Of a stretch of 12,678 nucleotides of DNA, positions 7,176 through 12,678 are shown piece by piece. The notes beneath the pieces were generated by a model. That model made no database searches, had not been told where the DNA came from, and saw only the letters and a program-made list of their open reading frames with translations. The stretch is from positions 39,881-52,558 of the forward strand of contig JH993925.1 of NCBI GenBank assembly GCA_000316135.1. Reading direction: 5' to 3'. Within the stretch, counting starts at the first letter, position 1. Each line of letters starts with the position of its first letter. The stretch is from Trachipleistophora hominis. Its lineage: Eukaryota > Microsporidia > Pleistophoridae. Made by a program: the position numbers and the translations under genes.

Positions 7176-8279
7176 TATTGCTATACCATATCCGGTTAAT
7201 TAAAATAAATGAACATATGAATGAACTTAAGGCAAATACTGCTGTATTTATATGTATACTTGATACTTTTTATGTCCTATAACGCACACAAAACGTTTAT
7301 TTAAATTAGATATGGTTTACATAAGCTTTTTTGCCTCGTTTAGTTTGCACATTATCGAATTATTTTGCATAAGAGATAAGTTCACGATGTTTTGGTAGCC
7401 AATATGAATAAATGAGGTGATAAAATGCTATGTGTGTGTGAAAAAACATTAATTCACCGCTTTTTAGGCTAATTTATTTCGTATCTAAAAAGATTATCTG
7501 ATAATTTGATTCTAAACGATATTTAAAATAGACAAATACAACATTTTCATTCTTTTGCCATAACCGATTGGATAAAAAAGCACGGTGGTAAAATATAGCA
7601 AGTTATAAAAAATTTCCATCGTATGGCATCTTAAGTTATAGATATGGCAAACTACTTATCATTGCAAATATTAAAACTTAAAATAGTAAATTGTAAAATA
7701 TTATTACATTCCATTTCAATAAGACGAGTTCGTGTGATTGCATTGTACACTTTTATTGCCTTCAATATTAACACATGCTCTAGTAAATGTATTAAAAGAA
7801 TAAATAGGTAGAAATATTATTTTTATTTTTCTAATTTAAAAGGCTTGTTTTGCTCTATTCATCGTGTATGCTTATCTAATTATTTGTTTCGACCTGCTGG
7901 TGCGTTTGACACCTTTGTTATATCCAATAAATCACCAATTTTCTTTTCTATATAGTTGTGTTTGTTTATAATCTTCTTTTGCAATCTCATACTTAATATC
8001 TCATACGAACATTTTGAACGAACAATTTTTACATTTGATTCATTCCCAAACTAACCATTCCTTAACAGTTATTAGGTGGCAGTGTATTTGGTATACTTTC
8101 AAGTGATTTCTTGGACATATATGGTGATGTCTTTTAATTTTAAATATGCTATTTAAACAATCTCATTATATAAGTAAGTTGATAATCGGTGTTATAAGTC
8201 TTTAACTGTCTGTCTTGATATTCGTTTCACGTTTTTTCTTTTCTCAAGTGCTTTTTACAATACCATCTCGTTGTATTTA
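7176..8279. other. Intergenic region, T-rich toward its right half
   Basis: About 1.1 kb without a gene I can support. From about 7800 to 8280 the plus strand becomes visibly T-rich, and the frame whose codon positions are multiples of three is interrupted only at long intervals. I could not separate an old coding sequence from composition effects here. Confidence 0.45.
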
Positions 8280-9119
8280 GGTATTAATTATTATGATTAT
8301 ACGAATACAACAAGGTCATCATCTACTACTATTTATATTGGAAACGAAGCCCGAACTCAAAACTCAAACACTTATACGTATTTTTATGTCAAGATTATCG
8401 TATAACATTACAAGATGGGATCGTATAAGCCAATGTATATCAATAATATAGAGACAGTAGCCAACAATGAACATGGTCTATTATAAATAATGGAAAAAAA
8501 TGATAATACTTATTGGAAAGGAAATAGAACAACCATCGATACCTCAGATATTTTACAACTTGAGCAAAAGGATTTTTCAGATGATAACAAAATATCATTG
8601 AGTGATAAAATACCTAAGACAAAGTTTAATACCAGAGAAGTTTAAAAAGCAACCAATAAATACGCACTACCACTATTAAACCACCACGTAATCATTGAGG
8701 TAACATACAAAGAAGCCATTGAACTAAATATATGCATACGAAAGACCTTAAACAAAAACTAAAATCGTTACAAAGCGAATAATATCCGACAACTTTATAT
8801 GAAACGATCAGAAGATAAAAAAAGTTAAAATAATCAAGTTCATAAAAGCGATTATACTAAAAAGCATAATTAACTACGAGATAATGAAATAAAAACAAAG
8901 AATATTAAAAAATACAACAGAAATTCACCAAGTGATATTTTATACTTAGAAGAGCAATTAAATACTAAATTATAGGTAGAAATATGCTTAAAATTGAAAC
9001 CTTAACAAAGATACGACAATTGTTGGTGATTAAACTTAAAGAGAAACATTTTTACGGAATTTTTTTTAAAAAAAAAGAATTTAACTAAGGAGGACCGTCT
9101 ATGTACTGAAAAAAGATAA
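8280..9119 (+). pseudogene. Possible heavily decayed gene in one persistent plus-strand frame
   Basis: In the frame starting at 8280, stops fall only at 8403, 8484, 8643, 8760, 8826, 8871, 8973, 9003, 9027 and 9117. That is fewer than I would expect in DNA this rich in A and T. The longest clean stretch begins with an ATG at 8490, directly after TATAAATA, and reads 51 codons of hydrophilic Asp/Lys/Asn/Thr-rich sequence, then 38 more after a single TAA. In 8490-8645 the third frame is full of stops, but the second frame is fairly open, and near 8293-8451 that second frame also holds a 52-codon ORF. The case for coding descent is therefore only moderate. The rest is Lys/Asn-rich and looks like a coiled or disordered region. 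No family is recognised. Confidence 0.3.
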
Positions 9120-9899
9120 CAATAATTTAAAAAATGAGACAATACATTTAAATTGTTAAACAGGGACAACTATATAAGAGACAAGTACCTATTCTCTAAA
9201 ATAAATATGAATAAAATTAATCAAATATTGATATATGCTGTAACATTATTGAGTACGTAATAGTGAAAGTAATAAATACAACCAAATAATAAAGTTCAAA
9301 GCTTAAACATGTGTTGGGTGGAATGTTGAATTATTAATTAAATGCGTTTCTTCAAGAAATAAATTAGAAAATTTAAAGACACAAAGAAATACATGATTAA
9401 AAATACGATAAAAAGTAATATTATAGAGTTACTTGCGAGGGTATCTATCAAAATGACATTAGGCTTAAAATTTACAAATTTGAATAATAGCCTATGATTA
9501 CTACCAAATAAGATAATGATCGCAGAAACTTGTATATTTAGTTAAGCTGATATGAATAAGTATAAAAGAAGTATGGCCCTCCGACCAAATAAATAAGATA
9601 AATTATCAGCTATATGATCAAATAAATCTTAAAGATTTAATTTATAGCATTATGTGTAAGACTTGTCTGTCATAAGGGATCAATCTTTTATTAATTTATA
9701 GCATTGTAAGCTAAAACATGGGACGTAATAACTACTGGGTGCAGACAAAAATAAGAAATGTAATAGAAATTACTGATAAAACACATTTATAAAGAAAAAT
9801 AATGAAAATATAGATCAAATATATACAAATAAACATGAAGAAGTGTACGAACAAAGAGTGCATTTAAAAGCGAAAGAATCTACCATTAAAACCTAAACA
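9120..9899. other. A-rich spacer with a dispersed repeat and an orphan TATA-like box
   Basis: About 780 bases of A-rich plus strand with no supported gene. It contains repeat copy B (9303-9355), a plus-strand AGTATAAAAG at 9559-9568 followed by an ATG at 9573 that runs only seven codons, and two exact copies of AATTTATAGCATT (9639-9651 and 9693-9705). Confidence 0.5.
9303..9355 (+). repeat. Dispersed repeat, copy B
   Basis: Same-strand partner of 4643-4694, about 4.7 kb away. Both share GAATGTTGAA and the CGTTTCTTCAA end, and the flanking sequence does not align by eye. A repeat-family remnant explains this better than chance. Confidence 0.6.
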
Positions 9900-10128
9900 T
9901 TTATTATTAGTGTGTTATTAATCCCTTTTTTTACTTATCTATTGTATTATCTTTTACTAAATTGTTACCTATTCATTCACGTATCATTCTCTGTTAAATT
10001 ATTTTCCTAACAATTCTCATTTATCCCCATATTACCCCTTAACCCAATTTATCCTCATAATACCCCCTCTAGCCTCCATTCATCCTTGTACTACCTTCTA
10101 CTAACGATTCCCCCACTCATTCCTACGT
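9900..10128 (+). promoter_or_regulatory. Pyrimidine-rich upstream region of the Vid27-like gene
   Basis: At about 9900 the plus strand switches from A-rich to C/T-rich, with repeated CC(C)C, TTATCC and CATTCATCC-like words. It probably contains the promoter and leader of the following gene. The last part (10109-10126) is the left arm of an inverted repeat whose right arm covers the gene's stop codon. Confidence 0.5.
10109..10126 (+). repeat. Left arm of the inverted repeat flanking the Vid27-like gene
   Basis: TCCCCC followed by ACTCATTCCTAC. The 12-base part is the exact reverse complement of 11779-11790, and the TCCCCC is the reverse complement of GGGGGA at 11796-11801, where the right arm has five extra bases. 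Confidence 0.8.
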
Positions 10129-10143
10129 ATGCAAAAACGAATT

Positions 10144-10158
10144 AAATTTTTGACCCCC
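10144..10158 (+). promoter_or_regulatory. AAATTT plus CCCCC start signal
   Basis: AAATTT (10144-10149) and CCCCC (10154-10158) lie directly before the ATG at 10159. This is the combination described upstream of microsporidian start codons. It argues for 10159 over the in-frame ATG at 10129, though another CCCCC also lies 14 bases before 10129. Confidence 0.5.
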
Positions 10159-10695
10159 ATGCTCATCTCAGCGTTTAGAAATTTGTTTCTCAAAAAGCGG
10201 CTCACGGCAAGTGTGTCAAGAAACGGCACGCAAGTACTCACCGATGCCTCGCTGGACCTGGAGGGAACGACCATAACCCTCCAAAAAGACACAAAAACGC
10301 TGAAATACCCGATCGAAGAGATGCAGAGCACCACACGAAGCGGCAATAAGCTCATGTTCGATTACCGGGGCTCACACATCGTAATAGAGAGCGCGTCTCT
10401 CAATGACATCTACACCGAGATACAGCCGCTGCTGCCAAACACGAAGGTGCAAGCCAAGAGCACGGTCGACTACTATTTTCTTGAGGACAAGGAGTTTGTG
10501 CTGTGCAAGAACGGCGTAGATCTTGAGATTGTGCACGAGCTGCAGGATTTCATTAAGATCAAGGACGAGCGCATCTACCACTTTGAGGTGATACGTGCCG
10601 ACATGCAGTTCTACATGGACAAGAACAAGAAGAGCTTTGTGTGGGCGGGCGCTGATTTTAAGACGTACATGGTGGTGTTTTACAAGGGAGATTGA
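10159..10695 (+). CDS. VID27: Vid27-like protein, N-terminal and PH-like part
   Basis: Vid27 proteins carry an N-terminal domain, a PH-like domain and a C-terminal WD40-like propeller. The yeast member was named from vacuolar import and degradation of fructose-1,6-bisphosphatase and is thought to be cytoplasmic. This 178-residue piece opens with a short hydrophobic helix, followed by a beta-rich N-terminal domain (about 15-95) and a second beta-rich, PH-like domain (about 100-178). I chose ATG 10159 because AAATTT and CCCCC precede it directly; ATG 10129 would add ten residues. The frame ends at TGA 10693-10695, in the middle of what should be one continuous protein. The next residues of the family continue in the +1 frame. 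GC is far higher than in the spacers. Assignment of this half rests mainly on its position before the unmistakable propeller half. Confidence 0.75.
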   Translation: MLISAFRNLFLKKRLTASVSRNGTQVLTDASLDLEGTTITLQKDTKTLKYPIEEMQSTTRSGNKLMFDYRGSHIVIESASLNDIYTEIQPLLPNTKVQAKSTVDYYFLEDKEFVLCKNGVDLEIVHELQDFIKIKDERIYHFEVIRADMQFYMDKNKKSFVWAGADFKTYMVVFYKGD

Positions 10696-11782
10696 GTTTT
10701 TGGAATTTATGTCGCTGTTCTTAGACGCGCTTAAGAAGGAGAGCGGCTTTGTGGGCGGTGATTACGGCGTGGTGCACGGCGAGAGCGCGTTCAAGGACAT
10801 CGAGAAGGACGCGTTTGACGATGCAGACGCGTACTCGTTTGCCAACGAGTGTGCTGCAGAGCAGCACACCGAGAGTGAGAGCGAGGAGCACGAGGCAAGG
10901 CCGGACGGCGGTGACGACGCGTACAACAGCCTGCTGTACACGGACAAGGACACCGCGTTCGTTGCACGCGGCAACACCGTGGGCGTGTTCAACACGGCTG
11001 ACCGGCTCACGTTCAACTGCTCGATCAAGAACGTTGAAGGAAAGAAACGAAAATTCCTGAAGAAGGACAATCAGCTGCTGTTCCTGGACGAGAACCGCAA
11101 GGACGTAAAATTTCTTGATCTGGAGAAGGGCCGTGTCGTAGAACGAATCGGCCTGACACGTGACGTAAACGACGTGATGCTCAGGGACAGCGAGCTGCTC
11201 GGCATGAACGACAACAGCGTGTTCGTGGTGGACAGCCGTACGAAAGGCATCGGCAGAGACAACACGTACAAAACGAAGACGTACTTTACGAAGGGCAGCA
11301 CGAACGGCACGTTCAGTGCGATCGGCAGCGTAAAGGGCGATCTGCGCGTGTACAAGGACGTATTCAAGCGCGCACGCATCTTAGTGTCCGGTCTTGGTGA
11401 CGAAGTGCTCGGCATAGACATCGGCAATGAGTACGTCATCCTCACCTTCAAGAATTACCTGATACTCTTCAAAATTGAGGAGCGCAAGAACAGCCGAAAG
11501 GTTGTGCGGCTGCAGCTCAGACCGGAACACGTTGCATTTCTGAAGCACAGCGTGTCTTTTACGGCCGCCAAGTTCAATACGAGCAATACGGACATAATAA
11601 CGTCGACCGGCCAGTATGTCGTAACGTGGCGGGTGTGTGATGTGCTGAATGGCAATTTGTACGCGTATAAGATGCGGGAGTACGGCTCTGAGGTGGTTGA
11701 TGATAGTTTTGTTGGGGAGGACAGGGTGCTGGTGACGTTGAAGGATGACCTTAAGATGTTGAACAAGAAGAACATAAAGTAG
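10694..11782 (+). CDS. VID27: Vid27-like protein, acidic linker and C-terminal propeller, in the +1 frame
   Basis: From GAG at 10694 this frame reads 362 residues to the TAG at 11780-11782. It starts with the helix that should close the PH-like domain (EFLEFMSLFLDALKK). An acidic, low-complexity linker follows (about 28-75, many Asp/Glu/Ser), then the Vid27 WD40-like domain. Family hallmarks seen include GSVKGDLRVY, LGDEVLGIDIG, RPEHVAF, QYVVTW and the closing VTLKDDLKMLNKK. Both halves together give about 540 residues, shorter than the yeast protein (about 780), as expected in a reduced genome. If no frameshift occurs, an independent start at ATG 10709 (14 bases after the upstream stop) would give 357 residues without the N-terminal domains. 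The codons are rich in C and G. The long open frames on the opposite strand here are shadows of that composition. Confidence 0.9.
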   Translation, partial: EFLEFMSLFLDALKKESGFVGGDYGVVHGESAFKDIEKDAFDDADAYSFANECAAEQHTESESEEHEARPDGGDDAYNSLLYTDKDTAFVARGNTVGVFNTADRLTFNCSIKNVEGKKRKFLKKDNQLLFLDENRKDVKFLDLEKGRVVERIGLTRDVNDVMLRDSELLGMNDNSVFVVDSRTKGIGRDNTYKTKTYFTKGSTNGTFSAIGSVKGDLRVYKDVFKRARILVSGLGDEVLGIDIGNEYVILTFKNYLILFKIEERKNSRKVVRLQLRPEHVAFLKHSVSFTAAKFNTSNTDIITSTGQYVVTWRVCDVLNGNLYAYKMREYGSEVVDDSFVGEDRVLVTLKDDLKMLNKKNIK

Positions 11783-11801
11783 GAATGAGTAGATTGGGGG
11801 A
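11779..11801 (-). repeat. Right arm of the inverted repeat, overlapping the Vid27 stop codon
   Basis: GTAGGAATGAGT (11779-11790) is the exact reverse complement of 10115-10126. After five extra bases, GGGGGA (11796-11801) matches the second block of the left arm. The TAG of the gene lies inside the arm. Confidence 0.8.
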
Positions 11802-11999
11802 TGCCAATGAGTTCGTGGAGGTGTAGGAATAAACTGATTGGATAGAAATGGATTAGAATAGTTGATCAAGGATGGAATGAATGAGGAATAGATTGTAAGG
11901 ATTAGATGATGAAAGAAATATAGAAAAGAAAGGGTGAAGATCTGAATAATAACGTATAACGAGGGTAGAAGTACAATGTGGTATCAGCAGTATAATGGA
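11783..11999 (+). terminator. Purine-rich 3' region of the Vid27-like gene with AATAAA
   Basis: The plus strand is G/A-rich for about 200 bases, with repeated GGAAT, GGAT and AATGA words that mirror the pyrimidine words upstream of the gene. AATAAA at 11828-11833, 46 bases after the stop, is a possible poly(A) signal. No ORF on either strand looks coding. Confidence 0.4.
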
Positions 12000-12678
12000 G
12001 TATACGCTCTTTGCTTGGTAGAATGTTAAATAAAATATTTGTTAGTGCTTTTTGACTGGGCTGTTGTTTTTAGGATGGTTTATTGCAGGTTATGACGTGG
12101 TATTAAAAATTATTGGTTCTTTAGTCTTAACTGCTAATTTTATAGAACGTGTCTTTATTCGTACTTGAAGCGTAGGATGTTGATCATTTGCATGTTTTAT
12201 GACAGCAGCGTTATACACATAGCAATAATTATGGCGTTGAAAACGTGTCTATATTAATTATCAGCACGTGTCAGCGTAATAGCTGTATTAGTGATAGCAT
12301 GTCATTCTAATTATAGATTACAAACGTTTATTATCTATTTTATTTGATCAGCAATTTATCACAGCGCTAATACGTGGTTGTAATTTATTTTTAATTAAAA
12401 ATATTTTTATGATCAGGAAAAGAGAATGTGGTAATTGTAGGACTTAATAACATCATGATCGTTTAGCAAACACTTTCATTTTGGGTTCTTTACGGTTGAT
12501 TGGTTTCATCTTATATTTGTAATATCTGCGTTTTATTTGTGCTACTATTCACTGATAATATGAAATAAAACAGAATAGTAAATAAAATCTATTATTATAT
12601 GATGAAGGGAGAACGTTCATTTACCATTGTTTAATCATCATAACACTGGTATGAAGTATTATTACACGTTCTATTTGA
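12000..12678. other. AT-rich region without a visible gene
   Basis: About 680 bases to the right edge, with no purine or pyrimidine bias comparable with the Vid27 flanks. I see no ATG-started frame of useful length, no tRNA-like elements and no repeat that stands out. Confidence 0.5.

Noticed and set aside
8490..9003. Reading TAA/TAG as sense (ciliate-like code)
   Set aside because: The intact genes in the window end normally at TAA, TAG or TGA and use CAA/CAG for Gln, so point decay or chance is simpler.
10129..10131. Upstream in-frame ATG as the start of the Vid27-like N-terminal part
   Set aside because: It would add ten residues, but the ATG at 10159 is directly preceded by AAATTT and CCCCC. 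The choice is still not certain.
10101..11869. Several long ORFs antisense to, or in other frames of, the Vid27-like gene
   Set aside because: They are products of GC-rich coding composition. Their peptides are Ser/Arg/Thr-rich and low in complexity, and the sense frame has clear family motifs.
1..12678. CRISPR array, bacterial operons, Shine-Dalgarno sites, transposase or reverse transcriptase
   Set aside because: No regularly spaced repeats, no tightly packed same-strand ORFs with ribosome sites, and no transposase or polymerase motifs were seen in any frame I read.

Overview
The window looks like nuclear DNA from a microsporidian or a similarly reduced fungus-like eukaryote. The clearest gene is a short, divergent Vid27-family protein, a eukaryotic PH-like plus beta-propeller family. 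No intron is needed in any of the main genes. Start codons are preceded by the short signals described for microsporidia: AAATTT, C-runs directly before ATG, and TATA-like boxes within about 20 bases of ATG. No rRNA, tRNA, bacterial operon, Shine-Dalgarno pattern, CRISPR array or recognisable transposase was found. The phylum assignment is an inference (roughly 0.6); no species is claimed.

Layout: 1-394 holds the 3' end of an unidentified basic protein on the plus strand. From 1007 to 7144 a gene-poor, AT-rich stretch carries only minus-strand genes. These are a 173-aa unknown with a problematic start (1007-1528), a decayed gene (about 2003-2310), a 248-aa membrane-anchored unknown (2519-3265), a stop-interrupted ORF (5727-6029), a doubtful small ORF (6278-6490) and a 194-aa secreted unknown (6560-7144). 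Between them lie long spacers with a 59-bp tandem duplication (3957-4082), one half of a dispersed repeat pair, and several hairpins.

From about 7150 to 10100 there is no intact gene. There is a T-rich block and then an A-rich block, and one plus frame (8280-9117) keeps fewer stops than expected and may be a dead gene. At about 9900 the sequence turns sharply pyrimidine-rich and leads into a GC-rich island, the Vid27-like gene (10159-11782). That gene is split into two frames by a +1 shift exactly at an in-frame UGA. It is bracketed by an inverted repeat whose right arm contains its stop codon, and is followed by a purine-rich tract. The last 0.7 kb is AT-rich with no gene seen.

The minus-strand proteins look like lineage-specific, fast-evolving secreted or membrane proteins, and three minus-strand units share an AGTATAAA box 16-21 bases before ATG. 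Vid27 is the only gene with a recognisable housekeeping-type role. No new multi-gene system is evident. The most unusual points are the +1 shift with its flanking inverted repeat, the shared box that also marks a dead gene, and a C10 tract standing where a start codon would be expected.
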